Part shown: positions 1-8,932 of the stretch, in pieces
How the letters are laid out: each line of letters starts with the position of its first letter
Numbering within the stretch: the stretch's first letter is position 1
Assembly (NCBI RefSeq): GCF_900591205.1
Contig: NZ_UUPU01000082.1
Span: 124,001-188,000 of the forward strand
Length of the DNA: 64,000 nt
Reading direction: 5' to 3'
Source: Pseudomonas viridiflava
Lineage (GTDB): Bacteria > Pseudomonadota > Gammaproteobacteria > Pseudomonadales > Pseudomonadaceae
Program-made: the position numbers and the translations under genes
The notes under the pieces: generated by a model
Databases searched by the model: none
The model's input: the letters and a program-made list of their open reading frames with translations, nothing else
What the model was told of the DNA's origin: nothing

Positions 1-101
1 AAGAGGATGCCGATACCCAAGTCGAAGCCGTCCATCACCACGTACATCATGATGCCGAAGATGATGATCACGGCCCAGATCAGCGGAAGATCAATACCCA
101 T
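1..101 (-). CDS. cioB: Cyanide-insensitive bd-type quinol oxidase subunit II, N-terminal fragment
   Basis: Only the first 33 codons lie in the window; the gene continues beyond its left edge. The protein begins MGIDLPLIWAVIIIFGIMMY and goes on with VVMDGFDLGIG, the usual first transmembrane helix of CydB/CioB proteins. CioB pairs with CioA to form an inner-membrane ubiquinol oxidase that reduces oxygen to water without pumping protons. The ATG lies one base after the cioA stop codon, so the two are translated as a tight pair. The family is clear; the Cio rather than Cyd subtype is taken from the partner subunit. Confidence 0.9.
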   Translation of the reverse strand, partial: MGIDLPLIWAVIIIFGIMMYVVMDGFDLGIGIL

Positions 102-102
102 C

Positions 103-1542
103 TCAATTCCCCTTGTGCTGGATGTGCGCGTGGTCGTCATCATTGCCGTCATCGGCGGCAGACAACGGACGAGCCGGCGTGCGTTTCTGGCCAGGGCCAC
201 CGTGGGTCGGTTCGCTGCCTTCGTGGGTCTGCGGCCCTTTGCGCACCAGGCGCATCATGTAGCCCAAGCCTGCACCGAACAGCGCGAAGTACACCACCAC
301 GAACAACACCAGGGTAATCGTCATCTGCGCCAGGCTATGCCCGGAGGAGGCATCCGCCGTGCGCATCAGCCCGTAGACCACCCACGGCTGGCGACCGATT
401 TCGGTGGTGAACCAGCCGGCGAGAATCGCGATCAGCCCGGACGGGCCCATCCACAACGCCAGGTACAGGAACGGTTTGGACGTGTACATCTTGTCGCCCC
501 GGCGCAGCCAGAGACTGAACAGGCCGGTGAAGATCATCAGGAAGCCCAGGCCGACCATGACCCGGAACGACCAGAACACAATGGTCGAGTTGGGGCGGTC
601 TTCCGGCGGGAACTCCTTGAGCGCCGGCACCTGTTTATCCAGGGAGTGGGTCAGGATCAGGCTGCCGAGGTACGGGATCTCGACCGCGTATTTGGTTTTT
701 TCGGCTTTCATGTCCGGCCAGCCGAACAGGATCAGCGGCGTCGGCTCGTTGCCGATATTTTCCCAGTGGCCTTCAATCGCGGCGATTTTCGCCGGTTGAT
801 GCTTGAGGGTGTTGAGGCCGTGGAAGTCACCGATTACCGCCTGGATCGGCGCGACGATCAGGGCCATCCACATTGCCATGGAGAGCATTTTGCGGATCGC
901 CGGGTTGTCCTTGCCACGCAGCAAGTGCCAGGCCGCCGAGGAACCGACGAAAAACGCGGTCGCCACAAAGGCGGCGGTGGCCATGTGCATCAGGCGATAG
1001 GGGAACGAGGGGTTGAAGATCACCGCCAGCCAGTCGGTAGGGATCACGCGGCCGTCGATGATTTCAAAACCCTGCGGGGTCTGCATCCAGCTGTTGGAAG
1101 CCAGAATCCAGAAGGTCGAAATCAATGTACCGACGGCCACCATCACGGTGGAGAAAAAGTGCAGCTTGCGCCCCACCTTGTTCCAGCCGAACAGCATCAC
1201 CCCGAGGAAACCGGCCTCGAGGAAGAAGGCCGTGAGCACTTCATAGGTAAGAAGCGGCCCGGTGACGGCACCGGCGAAGTCCGAGAAACGGCTCCAGTTG
1301 GTGCCGAACTGGTAGGCCATGACCAGGCCGGAAACCACACCCATGCCGAAGTTGACGGCAAAGATCTTCGACCAGAAATGGTAGAGGTCGCGGTACGTGT
1401 CGTTGTGGGTCTTGAGCCACAAGCCTTCCAGCACCGCGAGGTAACTGGCCAGGCCGATGGTGATCGCCGGGAACAGGATGTGGAACGAGATGGTGAATGC
1501 GAATTGAATTCGGGCGAGATCTAGCGCCTCCAAACCGAACAT
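103..1542 (-). CDS. cioA: Cyanide-insensitive terminal oxidase subunit I (CioA/CydA)
   Basis: This 479-residue membrane protein carries the haem b and haem d sites of a bd-type quinol oxidase. His21, in the segment FAFTISFHILFPA, is the expected haem ligand. The conserved motif GWFTTEIGRQPWVVYG is present in the C-terminal third. The length is shorter than E. coli CydA (522) and close to Pseudomonas CioA, which has a short Q-loop; that and the genus support Cio. I chose the ATG at 1542 because AGAGGAAGA lies just upstream and the protein then begins at the first helix; the frame stays open to 1602. It is the first gene of the cioAB operon, and a perfect ANR-type box lies about 160 bp upstream. 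Confidence 0.93.
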   Translation of the reverse strand: MFGLEALDLARIQFAFTISFHILFPAITIGLASYLAVLEGLWLKTHNDTYRDLYHFWSKIFAVNFGMGVVSGLVMAYQFGTNWSRFSDFAGAVTGPLLTYEVLTAFFLEAGFLGVMLFGWNKVGRKLHFFSTVMVAVGTLISTFWILASNSWMQTPQGFEIIDGRVIPTDWLAVIFNPSFPYRLMHMATAAFVATAFFVGSSAAWHLLRGKDNPAIRKMLSMAMWMALIVAPIQAVIGDFHGLNTLKHQPAKIAAIEGHWENIGNEPTPLILFGWPDMKAEKTKYAVEIPYLGSLILTHSLDKQVPALKEFPPEDRPNSTIVFWSFRVMVGLGFLMIFTGLFSLWLRRGDKMYTSKPFLYLALWMGPSGLIAILAGWFTTEIGRQPWVVYGLMRTADASSGHSLAQMTITLVLFVVVYFALFGAGLGYMMRLVRKGPQTHEGSEPTHGGPGQKRTPARPLSAADDGNDDDHAHIQHKGN

Positions 1543-1699
1543 AAGTCTTCCTCTGTCAGGTAATACCGGCTGCTGGCGGAAGCCTGCACCCACTGCCCCC
1601 ACGGATATGGAGTCTGGCGAATTTCAATTCGTTTCTTTTTTTAGCCCACCACGTAGGGAATCTGGCCCTAAGGCCGCCAGAACAATCCCCACGGAGGTT

Positions 1700-1713
1700 T
1701 TGATCTGGATCAA
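1700..1713. promoter_or_regulatory. ANR/FNR box in the cioA upstream region
   Basis: TTGATCTGGATCAA is a perfect match to the TTGAT-N4-ATCAA consensus of the oxygen sensor ANR (Pseudomonas FNR). It lies in the 318-bp gap between divergent cioA and the MFS gene at 1861, 158 bp before the cioA start. In P. aeruginosa cioAB is known to respond to ANR, which represses it at low oxygen. The rest of the gap holds no credible gene; the short open frames in it lack ribosome sites and family features. Confidence 0.8.
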
Positions 1714-1860
1714 GCATTGCTGAAAGAGTAGTCCCATTTTCAAGATTGAACTGTGTGGTCTTTTGCCGCGTGACAGACTGCCTCAGCTCAGTTGTTGCAA
1801 CCATCTGTTACAACTTAATGATAATCTCGGCGCTCCTTCCGGCCCCGACCTGAATTCCCG

Positions 1861-3099
1861 ATGCCTAGTGAACCTGCGTTGCTGTTGCGTCACCACCGCC
1901 CTTTCATCGCGTTCTGGCTGGCACGAATCTTCACCGCCAGCGGCTTTCAAATGCTTACCGTGGCCATCGGCTGGAACCTCTACCAGCTGACCGGCAATGT
2001 GCTGGACCTGGGGTTGGTGGGCCTGGTGGAGTTTGTGCCACGCGTACTCTTCATGCTGCACACCGGGCATGTGGCCGACCGCTATGAGCGGCGCAAGGTG
2101 GCGGCCATCTGCCAGACCGTACAGGCGTTGATCGCCCTGTCCCTGGCCATCGGTGGCCTGACCGGCAACGTCACCCGCGAGATGATTTTTATCCTCGCCT
2201 TCCTGCTGGGGGCCGCACGTTCCTTTGAAATGCCCACCACCCAGGCCATGCTGCCGAGCATCGTGCCCAGCACGCTGTTCCCGCGGGCCGTGGCCTCGTC
2301 ACAGTCGGCTCAGCAACTGGCGACCATCGTCGCCCCGGCCCTCGGCGGCTTGCTGTACGCGTTCGGCAGCGTGTGGGTCTATGGTCCGACAGTGGTGCTG
2401 TACCTGATTGCCTGTGTGCTGACCCTCAACCTGCCCGCCCGCCAGACCCCGCTAAACAAAGCCAAGGCCACCATGGACTCGCTGCTGGCAGGCATCCGTT
2501 TTATCCGCAGCCGCCCGGACATCCTCGGCGCCATCTCCCTGGACCTGTTCGCTGTGCTGCTGGGCGGCGCCACCGCATTGCTGCCGGTGTTCGCCAAGGA
2601 CATCCTGCTGACCGGTGCCTGGGGCCTGGGCCTGCTGCGCTCGGCACCGGCGGTAGGCGCATTGTTGATGTCGTTGTGGCTCGCACGCTTCTCGGTGGAC
2701 CGGCATGTCGGCCGCGTGATGTTTACCGCCGTGGGTGTGTTCGGCGTGGCGACCATTGCCTTCGGCCTGTCGACCTCGTTCTGGTTTTCCCTGGCGGTGC
2801 TGGTGGTGCTCGGCGCGGCGGACATGATCAGCATGGTGATTCGCGCCTCGTTCGTGCAGCTGGAAACCCCGGATGAAATGCGTGGCCGGGTGAGTGCGGT
2901 CAACGGCCTGTTTATTGGCGCGTCCAACCAATTGGGCGAGTTCGAATCGGGGATCACCGCCCACTGGTTCGGCACCGTGCCCGCCGTGGTCATGGGCGGG
3001 ATCGGCACGCTGGTGGTGACGGGGGTGTGGATCAAGCTGTTTCCGACGTTAGCCAACCGCGACCGCATGCATGTGCCGGTGGAAGAGCCCAAGGTCTGA
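1861..3099 (+). CDS. MFS transporter, DHA3/EntS-like exporter
   Basis: The 412-residue protein has twelve hydrophobic segments and the layout of the major facilitator family. The loop between helices 2 and 3 reads GHVADRYERRKV, the family motif A. The pattern (RHHRPFIAFWLARIFTASGF at the N terminus, a conserved ETPDEMRGRVSAVNG in the second half) is that of the DHA3 branch, which includes the siderophore exporter EntS and macrolide efflux proteins. The substrate cannot be read from the sequence. No good Shine-Dalgarno precedes the ATG; it was chosen because it gives the full first helix. A partial Fur-like core, AATGATAAT, lies at 1817-1825 but is too weak to claim iron control. Confidence 0.8.
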   Translation: MPSEPALLLRHHRPFIAFWLARIFTASGFQMLTVAIGWNLYQLTGNVLDLGLVGLVEFVPRVLFMLHTGHVADRYERRKVAAICQTVQALIALSLAIGGLTGNVTREMIFILAFLLGAARSFEMPTTQAMLPSIVPSTLFPRAVASSQSAQQLATIVAPALGGLLYAFGSVWVYGPTVVLYLIACVLTLNLPARQTPLNKAKATMDSLLAGIRFIRSRPDILGAISLDLFAVLLGGATALLPVFAKDILLTGAWGLGLLRSAPAVGALLMSLWLARFSVDRHVGRVMFTAVGVFGVATIAFGLSTSFWFSLAVLVVLGAADMISMVIRASFVQLETPDEMRGRVSAVNGLFIGASNQLGEFESGITAHWFGTVPAVVMGGIGTLVVTGVWIKLFPTLANRDRMHVPVEEPKV

Positions 3100-3135
3100 G
3101 CCCCACCCTCGCATCTGATGCCGCAATACAGTCAA

Positions 3136-3163
3136 TGTGGGAGGGGGCAAGCCCCCTCCCACA
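3136..3163. repeat. REP hairpin between convergent genes
   Basis: TGTGGGAGGGGGC followed by its inverse complement forms a near-perfect hairpin with a two-base loop. It is a single unit of the GTGGGAG-type Pseudomonas REP family. It sits between the convergent MFS gene (ending 3099) and paoC (ending 3193) and may slow both transcripts. Confidence 0.8.
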
Positions 3164-3192
3164 TTTGGATCTTCAGTGTTTGCTGGACCGGG

Positions 3193-5376
3193 TTACAACA
3201 CCTTGTCCAGGGTGATGGGAAACTCCCGTACCCGCTTGCCGGTGGCGTGATAAATCGCATTCGCCACCGCCGCAGCCACCCCGACAATGCCGATCTCACC
3301 CACGCCCTTGGACCCCAGGGCGTTGACGATCTCGTCGTGTTCTTCGACGAACAGCACGTCAATCTCGCCGATATCGGCATTCACCGGGATGTGGTACTCG
3401 GCCAGGCTGTGGTTCATGTAGCGCCCCAGTTGATGATCGACCTGGGTCTCTTCATGCAGCGCCATGCCAATGCCCCACACCACCCCGCCGAGAATCTGGC
3501 TGCGGGCCATCTTCGGGTTGACCACGCGCCCCGCCGCAATCGCACTGACCACCCGACGCACTTTGATCGTGCCCAGGTCCTCGTCGACCTGAACTTCGAC
3601 AAACACCGCTGAATGGGTAGCGGTTGAATAACCCTCACGTTTCTTGTCCGGCTCGCTGTCGACTTGCACCTCCAACGCCTCTTCGCCACTGTCCTTGACC
3701 AGTTGAGCCAGCGACACACTGACGTCACCGGTGTGCAGGTGGCCGTCTTCAAAGCGTACGGTTTCGGCATCCTTGAACACCGGGTAAGTCTGCCGGGCAA
3801 TGTTCAGCAGTTTGCCGGTCAAGGCTTCGCACGCTTGCTGCACAGCGGTTCCGACGGAGGACACGGTAAACGAGCCACCCTGCAGCGGCGCAGAGGGTAA
3901 TGAAGAGTCACCGAGCACAAAGCGCACATCCTCCACCGCCACACCGCTGGCCTGTGAGGCAACCTGGGTCATGACCGTGTAAGTGCCGGTGCCGATGTCC
4001 GTGGTGGCACTGCTGACCGTAAGCCTGCCCTCGGTGTCGATGCGTGCCTTGGCGCTGGCCTTCATCTGCATGGCTTCCCACACGCCACCGGCCATGCCCC
4101 AGCCGATCAACTGGCGGCCATCGCGCATGCTGCGCGGTTCCGGGTTACGCCGGCTCCAGCCAAAGCGCTCGGCGCCTTCGCTGTAACACTCGCGCAAGGC
4201 TTTGCTCGACCAGGGTTTGTCCTCGTTCTGGTTGCGCTCGGCATAGTTGATCAAGCGCAGCTGCACCGGGTCCATGCCCAAGGCACAGGCCAGTTCATCC
4301 ATGGCGCATTCCAGGCCGATCACCCCCAACGCGGCGCCTGGCGCACGCATGTCCAGCGGGGTGAACACGTCGAGTGGCACCAGCTTGTAGGTCAATTGCA
4401 CGTTGTCGCAGTGGTAGAGCATGCCGCTCCATTCCACCACGTGTTCGCTGAAATCCTCGAAGCGCGAGGTCTGGCCAATCGCCGTGTGCCCCAGCGCCAG
4501 CAGCCGCCCGTTGGCCGCGGCGCCCATCTGCAAACGCTGCAAGGTGCGCGGGCGATAGCCAAAGGTGAACATCTGTTGGCGCGTGAGCGTGACCCGCACC
4601 GAACGCTTCAGTGCCAGGGAGGCCATCACCGCCAGTGGCAACTGGTATTGCGGGCGCAAGCCGGAGCCAAACGCGCCGCCGACAAAGGCGGCGAAGATGC
4701 GCACCTGGCTTTTATCCAGGCCGAACACTTTTTGCACGTAAGCCTGGCAGTTCTGCGGGCCCTGGGTCTTGTCGTGGATATGCAGCGTGCCGTCGGCCTG
4801 GTACAGCACGGTGCTGGCGTGGGGTTCCATCGGGTTGTGGTGTTCGATGGGGGTGCTGTAATGCACGTCCAGGCTGACGGCGGCCCCGGCCCATTCGCCC
4901 TGGAAGTTGCCGCGTGGCGCGGGCGGCGTTTGCGGTGAGGTGTGGGCCTGTTCCTGCTGTGCCACCAGGTCGGTGTCGAAGGCTTCGGCTGCGTACTCGA
5001 TGCGTACCAGCGAGCCGGCATGCCGCGCCAGTTCCAGGTTATCCGCGATCACCAGCGCCAGAGGCTGGCCACTGTAGAGCACGCGGTCGTTATACAAAGG
5101 GCGAAACGGTGAACCATCCGCCGCATCATCATCCTGGAAGGCATCATCGTAGCTCGCAAGTTTCGGCCGGTTGAGATGATCGAGCACCATCACCACGCCC
5201 GGCAGCGCCAGGGCCCGTGAAGCATCAATGCGCAGCACGCGGCCCCTGGCGATGGTGCTGGACACCACGCTGCCATGGAGCAGGCCGCTTTCGGGAAACT
5301 CACCGGCATAGCGCGCCTGGCCGGTGACCTTGAGCAGACCGTCGACACGGTCCAGGGGTTTGCCGATAGCGGTCAT
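3193..5376 (-). CDS. paoC: Molybdopterin-binding subunit of a PaoC-type aldehyde oxidoreductase
   Basis: The 727-residue protein is the large, molybdenum-cofactor subunit of the xanthine oxidase family. It starts GKPLDRVDGLLKVTGQARY, typical of this subunit. Near the C terminus GSKGVGEIGIVG holds the Glu that acts as the general base in the family. E. coli PaoC, which oxidises aromatic aldehydes to acids, has a similar length and partners. Its start overlaps the paoB stop by 4 bp, so paoA, paoB and paoC form one translation-coupled operon. The PaoC subtype is judged from the three-subunit arrangement; other xanthine-oxidase-like substrates remain possible. No PaoD/XdhC cofactor-insertion chaperone is present next to the operon. 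Confidence 0.85.
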   Translation of the reverse strand: MTAIGKPLDRVDGLLKVTGQARYAGEFPESGLLHGSVVSSTIARGRVLRIDASRALALPGVVMVLDHLNRPKLASYDDAFQDDDAADGSPFRPLYNDRVLYSGQPLALVIADNLELARHAGSLVRIEYAAEAFDTDLVAQQEQAHTSPQTPPAPRGNFQGEWAGAAVSLDVHYSTPIEHHNPMEPHASTVLYQADGTLHIHDKTQGPQNCQAYVQKVFGLDKSQVRIFAAFVGGAFGSGLRPQYQLPLAVMASLALKRSVRVTLTRQQMFTFGYRPRTLQRLQMGAAANGRLLALGHTAIGQTSRFEDFSEHVVEWSGMLYHCDNVQLTYKLVPLDVFTPLDMRAPGAALGVIGLECAMDELACALGMDPVQLRLINYAERNQNEDKPWSSKALRECYSEGAERFGWSRRNPEPRSMRDGRQLIGWGMAGGVWEAMQMKASAKARIDTEGRLTVSSATTDIGTGTYTVMTQVASQASGVAVEDVRFVLGDSSLPSAPLQGGSFTVSSVGTAVQQACEALTGKLLNIARQTYPVFKDAETVRFEDGHLHTGDVSVSLAQLVKDSGEEALEVQVDSEPDKKREGYSTATHSAVFVEVQVDEDLGTIKVRRVVSAIAAGRVVNPKMARSQILGGVVWGIGMALHEETQVDHQLGRYMNHSLAEYHIPVNADIGEIDVLFVEEHDEIVNALGSKGVGEIGIVGVAAAVANAIYHATGKRVREFPITLDKVL

Positions 5377-6362
5377 GGGCGTTCTCCTGCGACGGCGGCG
5401 TCGCTCAGGGCACGGATCACTGCGCGGCGCGCCAGCTTGATCTTGAAGCCGTTGTGTTCCAGGGGTTCGGCGTCTTGCAACAAGGCGTCGGCGGCGTTGC
5501 TGAACGTTTCGCGGCTGACGGTCTGGCCGATCAACGCCGCCTCAACCGCCCGGTCACGCCAGGGTTTGTGGGCCACGCCGCCAAGGGCCAGGCGTGCATC
5601 GACGATCCGGTCACCGTCCAATTCAAGGGCTGCGGCGACGGACACCAAGGCAAACGCGTAAGACGCTCGGTCGCGGATCTTCAGGTAGTGACTGTGGCGC
5701 GCCAGGTGGTCGGCAGGCAGTTCGATGGCGGTGATCAACTCATCGTCGGCCAATTGGTTGTCGCGTTGCGGCGCATCCCCGGGCAGGCGGTGGAAGTCGG
5801 CAAACTCGATGACGCGTGCACCGCCGCGCCCTTGCACATGCACCCGCGCCTCCAGCGCCGCGAGGGCGACACACATGTCTGAAGGGTGGGTGGCCACGCA
5901 TTGATCGCTGGCCCCGAGGATGGCATGGATGCGGTTCAAGCCCGTGCGCGCCGGGCAACCACTGCCGGGCTCACGCTTGTTGCAGGGCACCGCAGCGTCA
6001 TAGAAGTAGTAGCACCGGGTGCGCTGCAACAGGTTGCCGCCGGTACTGGCCATATTGCGCAATTGCGGCGAGGCACCGGCCAGGATGGCCTGGGACAGCA
6101 ATGGGTAATGCTGTTCGATCAGCGGGTGCCAGGCCAGGTCGGCGTTGCTGACCAGTGCACCGATCAGCAAGCCGCCCTCGGCGGTGGCCTCTACCCCATG
6201 CAGCGGCAGGCCGGTGATGTCGATCAAGTGCTCGGGGCGGCTGATGTTTTCTTTCATCAAATCCAGCAGGTTGGTGCCGCCGGCAATAAAACGCGACGCG
6301 GCGCTGCTCAGGTGCACAGCCTCGTGCACATCCGCCGGTTTGCTGTAATGGAAGGGGTTCAT
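5373..6362 (-). CDS. paoB: FAD-binding subunit of a PaoB-type aldehyde oxidoreductase
   Basis: This 329-residue protein is the middle subunit of the complex and carries FAD for electron transfer. FIAGGTNLLDLMKE (from about residue 25) and ASTGGNLLQRTRC (about residues 105-117) match the two FAD-contact loops of the family. Cysteines at 117, 127, 136 and 155 (CYYFYDAAVPC, SGCPA, DQC) fit the extra [4Fe-4S] cluster that sets PaoB apart from xanthine dehydrogenase flavin subunits. That feature is the best support for the Pao assignment. It overlaps both neighbours by 4 bp. Confidence 0.85.
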   Translation of the reverse strand: MNPFHYSKPADVHEAVHLSSAASRFIAGGTNLLDLMKENISRPEHLIDITGLPLHGVEATAEGGLLIGALVSNADLAWHPLIEQHYPLLSQAILAGASPQLRNMASTGGNLLQRTRCYYFYDAAVPCNKREPGSGCPARTGLNRIHAILGASDQCVATHPSDMCVALAALEARVHVQGRGGARVIEFADFHRLPGDAPQRDNQLADDELITAIELPADHLARHSHYLKIRDRASYAFALVSVAAALELDGDRIVDARLALGGVAHKPWRDRAVEAALIGQTVSRETFSNAADALLQDAEPLEHNGFKIKLARRAVIRALSDAAVAGERP

Positions 6363-6883
6363 GACTGACCTCCTTCGGCGCGACAGCTCGGCAAGGCGTC
6401 TTCAATAGCGTCGCGAATATTGCTGTAGGCGCCGCAACGGCACAGGTTGCCGCTCATCAATTCCTGGATCTGCGCGGTGTCGTGGGCGCGGCCTTCATTG
6501 GCCAGTCCGACGGCAGAGCAAATCTGGCCCGGCGTGCAGTAACCGCACTGGAAGGCGTCATGCTTGATAAAGGCTTGCTGCATGGGGTGCAACTGGTCGC
6601 CATCGGCCAAGCCTTCGATGGTGGTCAGCTCGGCGCCGTCGCACATCACGGCAAGGGTCAGGCAGGCGTTCACGCGTTTGCCGTCGCGCAGCACCGTGCA
6701 GGCGCCGCACTGGCCGTGGTCACAGCCTTTTTTGCTGCCGACCAGGTCAAGCTGCTCGCGCAAAAGGTCCAGCAAGGTGGTCCAGGGCAATACGTCCAGC
6801 TGGCGATCCTGGCCATTGAGGCTCAGGCGTATCGGGTGGCTGACGAACGGTTGGGCCGCCGCGCCATTGGGGGTCGCGCTCAT
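6359..6883 (-). CDS. paoA: [2Fe-2S] subunit of a PaoA-type aldehyde oxidoreductase
   Basis: The 174-residue protein has two [2Fe-2S] sites: the plant-ferredoxin-type cluster in KKGCDHGQCGACTVLRDG with a fourth Cys in NACLTL, and the family's second cluster in CGYCTPGQIC and CRCGAY. It passes electrons from the molybdenum subunit to FAD. I set the start at the ATG at 6883, which has GAGG seven bases upstream; a GTG two codons earlier is the alternative. E. coli PaoA begins with a twin-arginine signal and the complex is periplasmic. Here there is no RR motif or hydrophobic leader, so this enzyme is probably cytoplasmic. Confidence 0.87.
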   Translation of the reverse strand: MSATPNGAAAQPFVSHPIRLSLNGQDRQLDVLPWTTLLDLLREQLDLVGSKKGCDHGQCGACTVLRDGKRVNACLTLAVMCDGAELTTIEGLADGDQLHPMQQAFIKHDAFQCGYCTPGQICSAVGLANEGRAHDTAQIQELMSGNLCRCGAYSNIRDAIEDALPSCRAEGGQS

Positions 6884-6979
6884 AAACACCTCACGGGTTG
6901 GTGTACATCCGCGGCGTTCAGGAAAGTCGCCGTCTCAGGGGTACGACTTCCCGGGGTATTGAGCGTTCAAGGTGATTGA

Positions 6980-7426
6980 TCAGCGGATATTGAGCAGGGT
7001 CTTCAGGGTGTTTTGTGGCGGATTGATCGAGGAGTTGCTGTATTCGAACCAGCCCTGAGCTTCGACATTCACGTCGAATACATAGATGTAGCCCATCAGG
7101 GTGCCGGCCCCGTTACACGCCTGACTGATGTTGCCGACCTGGCACACGGGGGTGCGCGTCCCGTTCAATTGCGCGCCATCGAAGCGGCCCATGGGGTTGT
7201 TGCCCAGGCCGACTTCCATCACCGAAACCTTGGTGGGCCCACGGTGCGTGCACATCTGGGTGCTTTGTGCGCGCTCCGGGATGGTTTCGGCGCAACGGGC
7301 CGATTCGACCTTGAACACCCGCACCTCGCTCAAGACCGGTGCAGTCGCGCCCCACGCCGGTGCTGCACTGAGCCACAGGCTGATACAAGGGATCAGAGCT
7401 AGACTCCACGCGGTGGCTTTTTTCAT
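6980..7426 (-). CDS. Small secreted protein, DUF4879-like
   Basis: The 148-residue product starts with MKKATAWSLALIPCISLWLS and a cleavage site near APAWGA, a Sec signal peptide. The mature part has six cysteines (ESARC, TQMC, TPVC, SQAC among them, spaced as possible disulphide pairs) and the segments VSVMEVGLGNNPMG and GYIYVFDVN. This resembles the DUF4879 (YolA-like) family as I recall it, but no function is known to me. The start was placed at 7426 because the signal peptide begins there; the frame is open for 26 more codons. It stands alone between paoA (same strand) and the divergent purine permease. Confidence 0.65.
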   Translation of the reverse strand: MKKATAWSLALIPCISLWLSAAPAWGATAPVLSEVRVFKVESARCAETIPERAQSTQMCTHRGPTKVSVMEVGLGNNPMGRFDGAQLNGTRTPVCQVGNISQACNGAGTLMGYIYVFDVNVEAQGWFEYSNSSINPPQNTLKTLLNIR

Positions 7427-7636
7427 GCTGTCGATGACCCTGAATTGAACGTCGGCGCAGTATGCCTCAAGGCCACCTTTCAGAATACGCAGCCTATACG
7501 CCACAGGGCCTCGGCTGCTGGTATGATGCGCCGCTTTTTCCGATCCTCTCTGAAACCACAGGCGCTTGGCGCAGTTTGTGCTTTGACTTAGAGGTCAACA
7601 AATAACGACGCAAACATAGCGTCACAGGGAGCCGGC

Positions 7637-8932
7637 ATGCTGGAAAAGCTGTTTCAACTCAAGGCACACAACACCAACGTGCGCACCGAGATTCTCGCGG
7701 GTATCACGACCTTTCTGGCCATGGCCTACATTCTGTTCGTGAACCCGAGCATCCTCGGCGAGACCGGCATGGACAAAGGCGCGGTGTTCGTCGCGACCTG
7801 CCTGGCCGCCGCCATCGGTTCGACCGTGATGGGCCTGATCGCCAACTACCCGATCGCCCTGGCGCCGGGCATGGGCCTCAATGCCTTCTTTACCTACACC
7901 GTGGTGCTGCACATGGGCCACACCTGGCAGGTTGCGCTGGGCGCGGTATTCATTTCGGCGGTGCTGTTTTTCCTGCTGTCGATCTTCCGTATCCGTGAGT
8001 GGATCATCAACAGCATCCCCCTGCCCCTGCGCTCGGCGATTGCCGCCGGTATCGGCCTGTTCCTGGCGCTGATCGCGCTGCATAACGCCGGTATCGTGGT
8101 CGGCAACCCCAACACCCTGGTTGGCTTGGGCGACCTGAAAAAACCGGAACCCATCCTCGCCACCTTTGGTTTTATCCTCATCGTTGCGCTTGAAGCCCTG
8201 GCCGTGCGCGGTGCGGTGCTGATCGGCATCCTGGCGGTGACCATTGTCTCGATACTGTTGAATGTCACCCAGTTCGGCGGCGTCATTTCGATGCCACCGT
8301 CCCTGGCCCCGACCTTCCTGCAGCTGGATATCAAAGGCGCGCTGGATATCGGCTTGGTCAGCGTGATCTTCGCGTTCCTGTTCGTGGACCTGTTCGACAA
8401 CTCCGGCACCCTGATCGGCGTCGCCAAGCGCGCCGGCCTGATGGGCAAAGACGGCCATATGCCGAAAATGGGCCGTGCGCTGATCGCCGACAGCACCGCC
8501 GCCATGGCCGGCTCCTTGCTGGGCACGTCGACCACCACCAGCTACATCGAATCCGCTGCGGGCGTAAGCGCCGGCGGGCGGACCGGTTTGACCGCCATCG
8601 TGGTGGCGATCCTGTTCCTGCTGGCGCTGTTCTTCTCGCCACTGGCCGCCAGCGTTCCGGCCTTCGCCACCGCACCGGCGCTGCTGTTCGTGGCGGTGCT
8701 GATGACCTCGGGCCTGGCGGAAATCGACTGGGATGACATTACCGTTGCAGCGCCGGTGGTGATCACCGCCCTGGCGATGCCTTTCACTTACTCCATCGCC
8801 AACGGCATCGCCTTCGGTTTCATCGCCTGGACCGCCATCAAGCTGCTTTCGGGCCGCTACCGTGAGCTGAACCCGGCCCTGGTGATTCTGTCGATTCTGT
8901 TTGTGATCAAGCTGGGCTGGTTCAACGCATGA
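7637..8932 (+). CDS. NCS2/AzgA-type purine permease
   Basis: The 431-residue inner-membrane protein belongs to the adenine/guanine/hypoxanthine branch of nucleobase:cation symporters. The N-terminal TEILAGITTFLAMAYILFVNP and the central NSGTLIGVAKRAGLMGKDG are signatures of the AzgA/PbuG group, and GTSTTTSYIESAAGVSAGGRTG is the conserved substrate-region loop. AGGGAGCC gives a ribosome site, and a TATGAT at about 7521 could be the -10 element. It overlaps trmA by 4 bp (ATGA). Purine uptake is firm; which base is preferred is not. Confidence 0.9.
   Translation: MLEKLFQLKAHNTNVRTEILAGITTFLAMAYILFVNPSILGETGMDKGAVFVATCLAAAIGSTVMGLIANYPIALAPGMGLNAFFTYTVVLHMGHTWQVALGAVFISAVLFFLLSIFRIREWIINSIPLPLRSAIAAGIGLFLALIALHNAGIVVGNPNTLVGLGDLKKPEPILATFGFILIVALEALAVRGAVLIGILAVTIVSILLNVTQFGGVISMPPSLAPTFLQLDIKGALDIGLVSVIFAFLFVDLFDNSGTLIGVAKRAGLMGKDGHMPKMGRALIADSTAAMAGSLLGTSTTTSYIESAAGVSAGGRTGLTAIVVAILFLLALFFSPLAASVPAFATAPALLFVAVLMTSGLAEIDWDDITVAAPVVITALAMPFTYSIANGIAFGFIAWTAIKLLSGRYRELNPALVILSILFVIKLGWFNA

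Noticed and set aside
1817..1825. AATGATAAT, resembling a Fur-box core before the MFS exporter
   Set aside because: The rest of the 19-bp Fur consensus is not met, so an iron-regulated siderophore exporter cannot be claimed.
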